64,000 nucleotides of DNA from Bog-950 sp046329495 (GTDB taxonomy: Bacteria; Bacteroidota; Bacteroidia; Chitinophagales; LD1). Below, piece after piece: positions 17,165-25,761 of the stretch (position 1 is the stretch's first letter; each line of letters starts with the position of its first letter). The notes below the pieces were generated by a model, which was not told the DNA's origin, ran no database searches, and saw only the letters and a list, made by a program, of their open reading frames with translations. The stretch covers positions 533,896-597,895 of the forward strand of contig JAXLUO010000001.1 of assembly GCA_046329495.1 (NCBI GenBank). Direction: 5' to 3'. The translations under genes were made by a program, and so were the position numbers.

Positions 17165-18148
17165 ATGAGAAACACGAAGCACATAAAACATATAGTAAGT
17201 GCAGGCTTAAAACGCCTTGCCGTACTGATGCTTTTGGTGTTGTTGATGGTGAGTCTGCGTGCTCAAAATATGTCGGCCACTTTTGTTGCTGATTCTAACC
17301 ACATTGAAATTGGCGATTACCTGAACCTGCGTTTAAATGTGCGTTATACCCGAGGGTTGACGCCGGTAATTCCACAGTTCCGCGATACGATAGGCCAGTT
17401 GGAGATAATTAAAGAAGGCAAGCATGATACCGTTCGTGATGGTGACCTTATAACCCAGCACATTACCTATGTAGTGAGTGCATACGACTCGGGCCAGTTT
17501 AGTACCGGACGGCAGGAGTTGCACTTTGTTAGTCCTACTGGTAAAGTTGATACCATATTGAGCAATGAATTATTTGTTGATGTAAGTACGATAGCAGCGG
17601 ATACAAGCAAACCAATTAAGCCGCTGAAGGCGCCATTGGCTATGCCTTATACCTGGGATGAATTTTTGTATTACTACATAGCAGGTGGTATTCTGCTGCT
17701 GCTGCTGATTGCTCTGTGGTGGTATATCCGTTATCGCAAAAATCATAAGCCGGTAGTTGTGGCAAGGCCTAAACCAAAAGAGCCGGCACACATTTGGGCT
17801 AAGCGTGAATTGAAAAAGCTGGAAGACGAGAAAATTTGGCAGCAGGGCGATGGTAAACAATACTATACCCGCTTAACCGAAGTGTTGCGCTTGTATGTAG
17901 AATATCAATTTGGTTGGTATGCTATGGAAGCCACTACAGCCGAGATAGAACGTGACCTTGATAAATACAAGATAAAGATGGATGCGGCGGAAAAGTTCTT
18001 GTCGGTTTTACAACAAGCCGACCTGGTTAAGTTTGCCAAGTTACTGCCGCCACCCGATGAGAATATGAAAAGCATGGAGAAGGCGTATGCTTTTGTGGAG
18101 TTAACAACGCCTACGGAAACCAATTCAAAACAGCAAAAAGATGTTTAA
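17165..18148 (+). CDS. Membrane protein of the bat operon
   Basis: A 327-residue protein with a signal sequence or anchor (about 17-35), an extracytoplasmic beta-rich domain (about 36-160), one membrane helix (about 171-192) and a cytosolic tail. The tail contains PAHIWAKRELKKLEDEKIWQ and YYTRLTEVLRLYVEYQF. This layout resembles BatD and DUF4381 proteins. It overlaps batA by eight bases. Its place between the DUF58 and BatA genes is the conserved one in Bacteroidota; the specific function is unknown. Confidence 0.8.
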   Translation: MRNTKHIKHIVSAGLKRLAVLMLLVLLMVSLRAQNMSATFVADSNHIEIGDYLNLRLNVRYTRGLTPVIPQFRDTIGQLEIIKEGKHDTVRDGDLITQHITYVVSAYDSGQFSTGRQELHFVSPTGKVDTILSNELFVDVSTIAADTSKPIKPLKAPLAMPYTWDEFLYYYIAGGILLLLLIALWWYIRYRKNHKPVVVARPKPKEPAHIWAKRELKKLEDEKIWQQGDGKQYYTRLTEVLRLYVEYQFGWYAMEATTAEIERDLDKYKIKMDAAEKFLSVLQQADLVKFAKLLPPPDENMKSMEKAYAFVELTTPTETNSKQQKDV

Positions 18149-19154
18149 GCATCTCTCACAGGTATCGTTTGAGAACGGATGGGTGCTGGCACTTATACCG
18201 CTGGTATGCCTGTTGGCAGGGCTGTGGTGGTATTTTTTGCTGCGCCGTTATTATCCTGCTTTGCGCATTAGTACCATTGCCCCATTGAAAGGTTGGGATC
18301 ATTCCTTTAAAGCAGTTATTAAATGGATATTGCCTGCTTTCAGATTAGTAACACTTGCATTGTTGTTAGTGGCGTTGGCCCGTCCGCAAACTTCGTATGA
18401 TGAAGAGAAGCAGACCACGGAAGGCATTGACATTGTTATTGCGGTAGACGTTTCTACCTCGATGCTATCAAAAGATTTTGAACCTAACCGTTTGGAAGCA
18501 GCCAAGCGGGAGGCCGCTGCCTTTATTGATGGCCGTCAGCACGACCGGATAGGTTTAGTGGTATTCTCCGGCGAAAGCTTTACCCAGTGCCCGGTTACTA
18601 TTGACCATAACATTGTACGAACCCAGCTGAAAGAAATAAAGAACGGTTTGCTGGAGGATGGCACCGCTATAGGTATGGGGCTGGCCACATCCGTACAGCG
18701 ATTGAAAGAACTGGATACCAAGAGCCGGGTGGTGATATTAATGACGGATGGGGTAAACAACCGCGGCTTAATTGATCCAATGACCGCCTCGGATATTGCC
18801 GTGCAATATGGTGTGCGGGTGTATACCATTGGGGTGGGCACCAATGGCGATGCCTTAACACCTGTGGCCATGACGGCTAACGGTCAATTGATATTTGACC
18901 GGGCACCGGTGCAGATTGATGAACCCTTGCTGAAAGAGATCGCTAAAAAAACGGGCGGACAGTATTTCCGTGCCAATGATGATAGAAAGCTGAAGGAAGT
19001 ATATCAGCAGATTGATAAGTTAGAAAAAACAAAAACAGAAGTAAGCGCCTACGAACGCAAAACCGAAAAGTTTTATGCGTTTGCTTTAGCGGCGGCTGTG
19101 CTGTTGTTGATTGAATTATTGTTGCGCTACCTGGTGGCGAGGTCAATACCATAA
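18141..19154 (+). CDS. batA: Aerotolerance protein BatA (VWA domain)
   Basis: Inner-membrane VWA protein, named from a Bacteroides fragilis operon linked to oxygen tolerance. Two N-terminal helices (about 14-32 and 57-75) are followed by the VWA domain with an intact MIDAS motif DVSTSM (about 103-108), then TDGVNNRG. A C-terminal helix (about 313-332) closes the 337-residue protein. It overlaps the gene before it, and batB starts seven bases after its stop. Confidence 0.92.
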   Translation: MFKHLSQVSFENGWVLALIPLVCLLAGLWWYFLLRRYYPALRISTIAPLKGWDHSFKAVIKWILPAFRLVTLALLLVALARPQTSYDEEKQTTEGIDIVIAVDVSTSMLSKDFEPNRLEAAKREAAAFIDGRQHDRIGLVVFSGESFTQCPVTIDHNIVRTQLKEIKNGLLEDGTAIGMGLATSVQRLKELDTKSRVVILMTDGVNNRGLIDPMTASDIAVQYGVRVYTIGVGTNGDALTPVAMTANGQLIFDRAPVQIDEPLLKEIAKKTGGQYFRANDDRKLKEVYQQIDKLEKTKTEVSAYERKTEKFYAFALAAAVLLLIELLLRYLVARSIP

Positions 19155-19161
19155 AAAACAT

Positions 19162-20259
19162 ATGCAGAAGCGAGGATACCTTTCTTATCTCTGGTTGCTG
19201 GTGCTGTTAGTGCCGGTGGCTGCTGCATTGATACTGATGCGCGAAACGGCGTTTCGTTTTGAACACCGTACGTATCTATGGGGATTAGGAGTGATTATTC
19301 CGCTGCAGTTGGTGTTTGTGTGGTATCAGATTTGGCGCACCCGGAAAATTAAGCAGATAGGCGACCTTCAACTGGTGCAGCGCTTGATGCCGGATTACAG
19401 TCACCAGATGCCCTTGTTAAAGTTTATACTGGCTGTGTTGGCGCTTGAGTTTATTATACTGGGTTTTGCCAACCCGCAGATAGGCAGCAAGCAGGAGAAG
19501 GTAAAACGCCAGGGCATTGATCTGGTAATTGCCATGGACGTATCTAACTCCATGCTGAGCGAAGATGATGTAAAAATCTCGAGGCTGGCACGCACCAAAA
19601 ACTTTGTAAGCAATTTTATTGATAAGCTGCACAACGACCGTTTAGGAATGGTGGTGTTTGCTGGCCGCGGTTACTTACAGATGCCATTGACGGTGGATTA
19701 CAGTGCTGCGCGTATGTATTTAAAATCGGTGAACACCAGTTTAATTCCTTCGCAGGGCACCAATTTGGCCGAGGCTATTAATCTGGCAAAGCAATCTTTT
19801 GTGCAGGAAGAAACCGAGCACAAGGCGTTGGTGATAATCAGCGATGGAGAGGACAACGAAGGCGGCACCGAAGATGCGATAGCGGAAGCGCGAAAAGCAG
19901 GCATAAAAATATTTACCGTTGGGGTAGGCAGTGATAAAGGCAGTCCGATACCAATGGGCAATGGTGATTACAAGCGCGACGAACAGGGCAACATTGTGCT
20001 ATCGAAAATTAACCAGGAGATGCTGGAAGAGGTAGCTAACAAAGGCGGCGGTAAATACTACACCATGCAAAACGGCGACCGGCAAATTGAGGCCATCTTG
20101 AATGAGTTGGGCGGTATTGGGGGAAAGGATATTGAAGATGTAGTGTTTACCGATTTTGACGACCGCTTTCAATGGTGCCTTGGTATTGCAGCCGTTTTGC
20201 TGCTGCTGGAATGGTTTATTTCGGAACGCAGGTTTAAACTCCAATTCAAATTTAACTAA
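19162..20259 (+). CDS. batB: Aerotolerance protein BatB (VWA domain)
   Basis: Paralogue of BatA: two N-terminal helices, a VWA domain with MIDAS DVSNSM (about 127-132), GTNLAEAI and SDGEDNEGG, and a C-terminal helix. ATG 19162 (MQKRGYLSYLW) is preferred; an upstream ATG at 19111 would overlap batA by 44 bases and add 17 unusual residues. The product is 365 residues long. The batC start lies two bases beyond its stop, so the pair is probably translated together. Confidence 0.92.
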   Translation: MQKRGYLSYLWLLVLLVPVAAALILMRETAFRFEHRTYLWGLGVIIPLQLVFVWYQIWRTRKIKQIGDLQLVQRLMPDYSHQMPLLKFILAVLALEFIILGFANPQIGSKQEKVKRQGIDLVIAMDVSNSMLSEDDVKISRLARTKNFVSNFIDKLHNDRLGMVVFAGRGYLQMPLTVDYSAARMYLKSVNTSLIPSQGTNLAEAINLAKQSFVQEETEHKALVIISDGEDNEGGTEDAIAEARKAGIKIFTVGVGSDKGSPIPMGNGDYKRDEQGNIVLSKINQEMLEEVANKGGGKYYTMQNGDRQIEAILNELGGIGGKDIEDVVFTDFDDRFQWCLGIAAVLLLLEWFISERRFKLQFKFN

Positions 20260-20261
20260 GC

Positions 20262-21008
20262 ATGAAGAGGAGCGCGATTTATATACGATTGATACTGCTT
20301 ACCGTTACGTTGCTGCCGGTGTTGCAAGCGCTTGCGCAGATGCCATTTACTTCGGTGCCTTATAAAACCGAAATACGCAAGGGTAACCAGTTGTTTGTGG
20401 CTGATAGCTTTAGCAGTGCGCCTGATGCCGAAGTGCATTATAAAAAGGCATTGGAAGAAAAGAACAACGCACCGGAGGCTGTTTTTAACCTGGGCGATGC
20501 GGAATATCAACAAGGGCGCTACGACACTGCTGCGAACCATTTTAAATTGGCGGCTACTATTGTTCCGGACAGTTTAGGTAAGGCAAAGGCATTACATAAC
20601 CTGGGTAATGCTTATGCGCAAGCAAAGAAATACGAAGAGGCGGTGAAGGCATATAAGGATGCATTGAAATTGAATCCGCACGATGCTGATACCAAGTACA
20701 ACCTGGCCTGGTGTAACGAAAAACTGCGCAATAAAAACCAGGGCGGTGGGGGCGGACAAAGCAACCAGCAACAGAAAAAAGACGACAAGCAACAGCAGGA
20801 TAAGAACCAACAAAATAAACAACAGAACCAGCAGCAACAGAAACAACAACAGCAGCAGGGTAATCAGCAAAAGCAACAGCCGAAGCTATCTAAACAGGAA
20901 GCGGAGCAACTGATGCAGGCCTTGCAGAATGAGGAGCAGAAAACCAACCAGAAGGTGCAGCAAAAGCAGGTGAAGGTGCTGAATATGAAAACCCAAAAGG
21001 ATTGGTAA
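20262..21008 (+). CDS. batC: Aerotolerance protein BatC (TPR)
   Basis: Exported 248-residue TPR protein. A signal peptide (about 1-26, ending ALAQ) precedes two to three TPR units (APEAVFNLGDAEYQQGRYDTA, LHNLGNAYAQAKKYEEAV). A Gly run and a Lys/Gln-rich low-complexity region (about 160-215) follow, with a short C-terminal helix QEAEQLMQALQNEEQKTNQK. Such Q-rich tails are usual in BatC. It likely acts in the periplasm with the membrane Bat proteins. Confidence 0.9.
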   Translation: MKRSAIYIRLILLTVTLLPVLQALAQMPFTSVPYKTEIRKGNQLFVADSFSSAPDAEVHYKKALEEKNNAPEAVFNLGDAEYQQGRYDTAANHFKLAATIVPDSLGKAKALHNLGNAYAQAKKYEEAVKAYKDALKLNPHDADTKYNLAWCNEKLRNKNQGGGGGQSNQQQKKDDKQQQDKNQQNKQQNQQQQKQQQQQGNQQKQQPKLSKQEAEQLMQALQNEEQKTNQKVQQKQVKVLNMKTQKDW

Positions 21009-21122
21009 GCGGGGTGCTGCTTGCCCGCCATAGGTTTTTGGCGTTATTTGTTGTGAAAAATTTTTAACCGGGCGCTAAGCGCATTGACCATACGTAAAGG
21101 ATAAAGGAATTTTGTAGCGGAT

Positions 21123-23036
21123 ATGAAAAGCAACATCACAAGCAATAGAAAAGCGAAGGGCCTTATGACAGGCGCAGTGGCTGTATTGCTGTTGTTTTTT
21201 GTGCAACAGGTTACAGCCCAGGCTAAATTTTATGCCAGTGCACCTAAGTCGGTAGGGGTTAACCAAACGTTTCAACTTAGTTATACGCTGGAGAATGCGA
21301 ACGGTAGCGGCATGAAGCCGCCGGCCTTTCCTGATTTTCAGTTATTGGGCGGGCCCAGCACTAGTACCAGTATGCAGTGGGTAAATGGTGTAACCACGCA
21401 ATCGATTACTTACAGCTATATTTTAAAGCCAAAGAGCGAAGGCACGTTTACCATAGGCAAGGGTAGCATTACGGTAAGCGGCGTAACCATGGAAAGTAAC
21501 GAGCTTACCATTACCGTTACGCAGGCAGTGCAGCAACAGGCACAACGGCAGCGGAACTATGACCCTTATGATCCTTTCGGCATGATGCAGGATGATCCGT
21601 TTGAGGATCCCTTTTTTCAACCGCGCCAGCGGCAGCAGGCGCCTCAGATGAGTAAAGAAGAGTTGCAGAAGAAACTAAAGGATGATGTGGTAATAAAACT
21701 GGTAGTCAATAAATCGCCGGTGTATAAGGGCGAAATGCTTACCGCTACTTATAAACTTTACTATCGCCAAAACATTGCGGGCTTTAATGTTACCAAGGCG
21801 CCTGCCTTTGATGGATTTTGGAGTCAGGAAGTTGAGCTTGATCAAAACCGCCGGCCCAAAACAGAAACCTTAAATGGCAAGCAATACAACGTAATAGAAT
21901 TTCTGCGCTATAACCTGTACCCTCAACGCGCAGGCAGCCTGAGCGTTCCTGCTGCCGAAGCAACGGTTAATTTGCAGGTGATGGTTAACTCGGGCAATCC
22001 GTTCGATATCTTTAGTATGCGGAGTGTGCAACCGGTTGACTTGAATTTGAAAACCAATGCGGAAGCTGTGGCGGTAAAAGAGTGGCCCGAAGCAGATAAG
22101 CCTGTAGATTTTGCAGGTGCCGTAGGTAAGTTTAAATACGAAACCACCTTATCGGCTAAGGATGCTAAAACCGATGAGCCGATCACTTACAGCATGAAGA
22201 TTTCGGGTGTAGGCAATTTAAAGTTTGTAGAAGCGCCGGTTACCAGTTTTCCTAAAGAGTTTGAAGTGTATGACCCTAAAACCAAGGAAACGATTACGAA
22301 CAGTATAGATGGCATGAGCGGAACAAAGCAGTATGACTATCTGTTAGTGCCGCGGCAGCCCGGTGATTATACGATTCAAGCACAGTCGTTCTCCTACTTC
22401 GATCCGTCAAGCGCTAAATACATTACCATTAAATCCCCCGAGTTTGCTGTAAAGGTTACCGGTGAGCCATCGAAGGCAGCACCTGTTGCCGGTAACGATA
22501 AACAGGAGGTAGCCTTGTTAAACCAGGACATCCGCTACATTAAAACAGGCACGCCTGATTTTGAGGGCGGCATGATTGGCTCCACTGCAGGTTATGTAAC
22601 CTTATATGCCACACCGGCTTTATTGTTCCTGGGTTTGGTTGTTTACAAACGCCGCAACGAAAACCTGGAAGCTGATATAGTAGGCAGCAAGCGCCGTAAG
22701 GCATTGAAACTTGCACGGCAGCGTTTAAGTACGGCTGAAAAACATCTGGCCTCGGGTGCGGGCAAACTTTTCTATGATGAAGTTAGCCGTTCTATTTGGG
22801 GCTACCTGGGCGATAAACTTACCATTGATATGGCCGAGTTGAACAAGGACAATGTGGAGGAGAAATTAACTGTGCGCAACGCCAAACCGGAAACTATCGC
22901 AAAGTTGAAGGACCTGCTGCACACCTGCGATCTTGCCTTGTATGCACCTTCGGCGGTAGAAGGCGGCATGAAGCAGCATTTTGATGCGGCCATGAATTTA
23001 ATTGCCGATTTGGAGAACGAAATAAAAATGGTGTAA
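21123..23036 (+). CDS. batD: Aerotolerance protein BatD
   Basis: A 637-residue protein with a signal peptide (about 14-36, ending VTAQ), several extracytoplasmic beta-sandwich domains (about 37-485), one membrane helix (about 492-508, YVTLYATPALLFLGLVVY) and a cytosolic helical tail containing KLFYDEVSRSIWGYLGDKL. That order is the BatD family pattern. The 114-base gap after batC is the largest in the operon; no promoter match was found in it. batE begins one base after its stop. Confidence 0.92.
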   Translation: MKSNITSNRKAKGLMTGAVAVLLLFFVQQVTAQAKFYASAPKSVGVNQTFQLSYTLENANGSGMKPPAFPDFQLLGGPSTSTSMQWVNGVTTQSITYSYILKPKSEGTFTIGKGSITVSGVTMESNELTITVTQAVQQQAQRQRNYDPYDPFGMMQDDPFEDPFFQPRQRQQAPQMSKEELQKKLKDDVVIKLVVNKSPVYKGEMLTATYKLYYRQNIAGFNVTKAPAFDGFWSQEVELDQNRRPKTETLNGKQYNVIEFLRYNLYPQRAGSLSVPAAEATVNLQVMVNSGNPFDIFSMRSVQPVDLNLKTNAEAVAVKEWPEADKPVDFAGAVGKFKYETTLSAKDAKTDEPITYSMKISGVGNLKFVEAPVTSFPKEFEVYDPKTKETITNSIDGMSGTKQYDYLLVPRQPGDYTIQAQSFSYFDPSSAKYITIKSPEFAVKVTGEPSKAAPVAGNDKQEVALLNQDIRYIKTGTPDFEGGMIGSTAGYVTLYATPALLFLGLVVYKRRNENLEADIVGSKRRKALKLARQRLSTAEKHLASGAGKLFYDEVSRSIWGYLGDKLTIDMAELNKDNVEEKLTVRNAKPETIAKLKDLLHTCDLALYAPSAVEGGMKQHFDAAMNLIADLENEIKMV

Positions 23037-23037
23037 C

Positions 23038-23817
23038 ATGAAACGGAGCCACATCAACCAATTATCGGGGTTGCGTTTTATAATGTTGGCAGCGCTGTTG
23101 CTGGTTACAGCCTTTGCGTATACCCAAACAAACAAGGAGCTTTATGCTGCTGCAGCAGCCTTGTATAAGCAAAACCAGTTTGAGCCTGCGGCAGCAGATT
23201 ATGAAAAGTTGGTAGCTGCCAAGCAGGCCACGGCAGAAGTTTACTTTAACCTGGGTAACTGTTACTACAAGCAGAACAAATTAGGCAAGGCTATTTTAAA
23301 CTACGAGCGTGCCAAAGCATTAGCCCCCGGTGATGAAGATATAAGCGCTAACCTGCGCATAGCCAATGCACATTTACTTGATAAAGTGCAACCCGTACCG
23401 CAATTGGCAGTTGTAAAGGCCTGCAGCGATTTTATTTCGGCGCATAGTTGTAATGGCTGGCGCACAGCGGCCCTTGCTTTTATCTGGTTGGCAGCAATAC
23501 TACTTTCTGCTTCGCTGTTTATTACGGCCTTTAAATCGTCGCTACGCGGTGTAGGCATTTCACTGCTTCTGTTATCGCTGGGCAGTGCATGGTTTGGTCA
23601 TATGCAAAGCAGCAAGGTTAGCGACAGCGGCAGAGCTGTGTTGCTTGCTGAAAGCACCTACGCTAAAAGTTCGCCGGATGCTGCCGGTAACAACGCCTTT
23701 TTGATCCACGAAGGCATCACCTTTGAGTTGCTGGATAAGGTTGGCAACTGGAATAAGATCCGCCTTTGCGATGGCAAAGTGGGCTGGATTGAAGCCGGTA
23801 ATTTTGAGAAGATCTAA
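23038..23817 (+). CDS. batE: Aerotolerance protein BatE (TPR plus SH3-like)
   Basis: Last gene of the operon. The 259 residues contain a signal peptide (about 12-31), TPR units (EVYFNLGNCYYKQNKLGKA), two membrane helices (about 137-160 and 172-190) and a C-terminal SH3-like domain (about 200-259, VLLAESTYAKSSPDAAG to GKVGWIEAGNFEKI). Bacterial SH3 domains often bind peptidoglycan, so it may tether the Bat complex to the wall; this is inference. A hairpin starts three bases after its stop. Confidence 0.9.
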   Translation: MKRSHINQLSGLRFIMLAALLLVTAFAYTQTNKELYAAAAALYKQNQFEPAAADYEKLVAAKQATAEVYFNLGNCYYKQNKLGKAILNYERAKALAPGDEDISANLRIANAHLLDKVQPVPQLAVVKACSDFISAHSCNGWRTAALAFIWLAAILLSASLFITAFKSSLRGVGISLLLLSLGSAWFGHMQSSKVSDSGRAVLLAESTYAKSSPDAAGNNAFLIHEGITFELLDKVGNWNKIRLCDGKVGWIEAGNFEKI

Positions 23818-24399
23818 GCATATTCCGGTTAGGAATATCAGCCTAAACTAAGCATAAGATCAGCATGAATGCTGATAAATGGCTGAGGAAAAAGTACATT
23901 ATTAGCAGGGTTGACGTCTGCATAAGTCATTGATTTTTAGGGATACTTGGTGCTTAATGCTGAGGTTTAGCTGAGGTTTTGGGGATTTGAGCAATGCTAA
24001 AGAGCCCTCGCCTGCGTCCACATACTTGCTGCTCAAATTTAACAGTAGTGATAGGGATTGATTAGAAATGAAAGGAATGGATAGGCGAAATCAATTTCTT
24101 GCTCCCTATCATTTTAGGAAATTATGTGGGGCAAATCAGCACAGCTGGTTAAAAGGGGCGCACGGGCTAAGTTTGAAGCGCTGTTTGAATTTAGTGTTTA
24201 CAGGTTTGTCAAAGAACGATGATGTAAAGATATAATAACGGGTGTAATTTTTCAAATAATGGTACTATTATTTTGTTAAAAGTGTGTCTAAAAAGAAGGT
24301 CTGCTACGCCTTAGCTTCGCAACCCACAGGCTTCCTTTCCGGGGAGGCGCACAGGGCTGCTCAATGCATCAAATCTTTTGAGAGAAAACTGTTGCTGAT
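23818..24399. other. 582-base gap without a recognisable gene
   Basis: No convincing reading frame, tRNA or known RNA is visible. Two hairpins lie at its left end: ATATTCC/GGAATAT (23820-23838) and the eight-base stem ATCAGCAT/ATGCTGAT with a two-base loop (23859-23876). Neither has a T-tract, but either could mark the 3' end of the bat transcript. The middle is mixed sequence, and the part from 24285 has short GC-rich stretches that look like eroded dispersed sequence. Confidence 0.5.
23820..23876 (+). terminator. Tandem hairpins after batE
   Basis: Two adjacent inverted repeats, ATATTCC-N5-GGAATAT and ATCAGCAT-GA-ATGCTGAT, start three bases after the batE stop. They lack U-tracts, so they may stabilise the mRNA end rather than terminate transcription. 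Confidence 0.35.
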
Positions 24400-25068
24400 T
24401 TAGGCTTCTGCAAGGGTCCAGGCAAACTGGCGGCGGGCATGCATCCAGTTGATGATCCAGTAACAGCCGTAAGAGAACAGCGGCGCAAACAACACATCGG
24501 TGCTATAGTGTACATGCTGCCACATGATAAGCAGGCCCACTAACAACGTTGCGCCCAGGGTATAGGCTTTCAGGTACCACTTATCCATTATCAAAAACAG
24601 CATAAAGCAAGCCGATACGTGTCCCGAGAAAAAGAGGTCCTTGGTAACGAATACGCCGTGTGTGTTTAAAAGCACGTTAGCCACGGGATCGTATAGGGGC
24701 ACCATGTCGGTTGGCGGTTCAAGCGGCAACAAGTACACGCTTGCGGTACGTGCAAAAATTACCAGCGAAAACATCTGCAACCCCTTTACAAAGCGCACCG
24801 GATTGGGGAATACAAAGAATATAGCCAGCAGGATAGAGAAATATTCTAACCCGAAAATGATAGCCGAAAAATCGTGTGGCGGCAGCAAGGCCAATACGTA
24901 ATCGTTAATCAGCATACCCTGACGACCCTGAAAGATGCGGAGGTAATAGAAGTTGTGTAAGCTAACGCCTATCAGCATCAGGAAGGAGAGCAAAAACTGA
25001 TTGCGGAAAGTAGGATTGCTCCAGGCTTTCTTCCAGGCAGTGGGTGCATTTTTCAGTTCGCTAAACAT
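24400..25068 (-). CDS. PAP2-like membrane phosphatase/phosphotransferase (PAP2_C type)
   Basis: A 222-residue polytopic protein with about six helices. The motifs FSGHVSACFMLFLIMDKW and WQHVHYSTDVLFAPLFSY hold the paired histidines and aspartate seen in PAP2_C proteins (the sphingomyelin synthase/lipid phosphatase group). A lipid head-group transferase or phosphatase is likely; the substrate is unknown. ATG 25068 is chosen because the alternative TTG 25095 lies inside a TAnnTTTG promoter box. Confidence 0.78.
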   Translation of the reverse strand: MFSELKNAPTAWKKAWSNPTFRNQFLLSFLMLIGVSLHNFYYLRIFQGRQGMLINDYVLALLPPHDFSAIIFGLEYFSILLAIFFVFPNPVRFVKGLQMFSLVIFARTASVYLLPLEPPTDMVPLYDPVANVLLNTHGVFVTKDLFFSGHVSACFMLFLIMDKWYLKAYTLGATLLVGLLIMWQHVHYSTDVLFAPLFSYGCYWIINWMHARRQFAWTLAEA

Positions 25069-25092
25069 TGGGTCTGTGTTTTTCGGTTGGGG

Positions 25093-25123
25093 CAAATTTA
25101 AAAAGCAAGTTAGTTATTGTCAA
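25093..25123 (-). promoter_or_regulatory. Candidate promoter of the PAP2-like gene
   Basis: On the minus strand TTG (25123-25121) is followed after 20 bases by TAAATTTG (25100-25093), an exact TAnnTTTG. The ATG at 25068 is 24 bases downstream. Confidence 0.5.
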
Positions 25124-25135
25124 TACCCCAACCCT

Positions 25136-25714
25136 CTACCTTATAACGGCGCGGCGCTGATAAGCATATTTTAACACGCAAAACATAGTTACATCGTATA
25201 CAAAATGGGCTGTAATGGCCGAAAAAAGGCCCAAATACCTAAATAAATAGCCCAAACCCGCCCCGATTAAAACCAGAAAAAAACCATAAATAGTGAGATT
25301 AAGGTTGGCTGGATTGATGTAGCCGTGCAAGAGTACAAACAAAAAGGCGGCGGGCCATATGTTTATAATCGGCTGAATACCAGCGCGAAAAAGCATTTCT
25401 TCACCTACGGAGAGGCAGCCGGCATAAACAATAATTTGGGTAAGGGAGGGATTCATATCGCCGATCATATCCTCCAAAAAAGAGCGCACCCCTTTAAAAT
25501 GTTTACCGCGAATTAAGATTACGCCTAACAAGGAGGCCAGGCTACCGAAAAACAAGCCGCTAAGCACCTGCGTGTAATAACTTTTGCGCCCTGCCAAAAC
25601 AATTTCTACGTCCTGTTTTTGTACGAAATAGATAAGTAGAATGCCCATGGCACTCATGCCGAACAGCGTGAGCCAACTTATATAAAGCAGGCGTTTTTTA
25701 TCGGGAACTACCAT
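25136..25714 (-). CDS. CPBP family intramembrane metalloprotease
   Basis: A 192-residue protein with five to six membrane helices and the CPBP (CAAX protease/ABI) motifs: EEMLFR (about 104-109), FVLLHGY (about 126-132) and AHFVYDVTMF (about 169-178). The glutamates and histidines would bind the catalytic metal. Bacterial members serve in processes from bacteriocin immunity to protein anchoring, so the substrate is open. It sits 67 bases upstream of the PAP2-like gene on the same strand and is divergent from thiL. Confidence 0.88.
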   Translation of the reverse strand: MVVPDKKRLLYISWLTLFGMSAMGILLIYFVQKQDVEIVLAGRKSYYTQVLSGLFFGSLASLLGVILIRGKHFKGVRSFLEDMIGDMNPSLTQIIVYAGCLSVGEEMLFRAGIQPIINIWPAAFLFVLLHGYINPANLNLTIYGFFLVLIGAGLGYLFRYLGLFSAITAHFVYDVTMFCVLKYAYQRRAVIR

Positions 25715-25761
25715 CCGCAGAGCGGTTAATTCACTAAACTTGCCCGCTCAAGATACAATTT

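Noticed and set aside
20592..20876. Leu/Val-rich minus-strand frame inside batC
   Set aside because: It is the antisense of the Gln/Lys-rich tail of BatC, not a membrane protein.
24285..24360. Possible insertion-sequence remnant
   Set aside because: No terminal inverted repeats, target duplication or transposase motif could be found; only loosely GC-rich patches.
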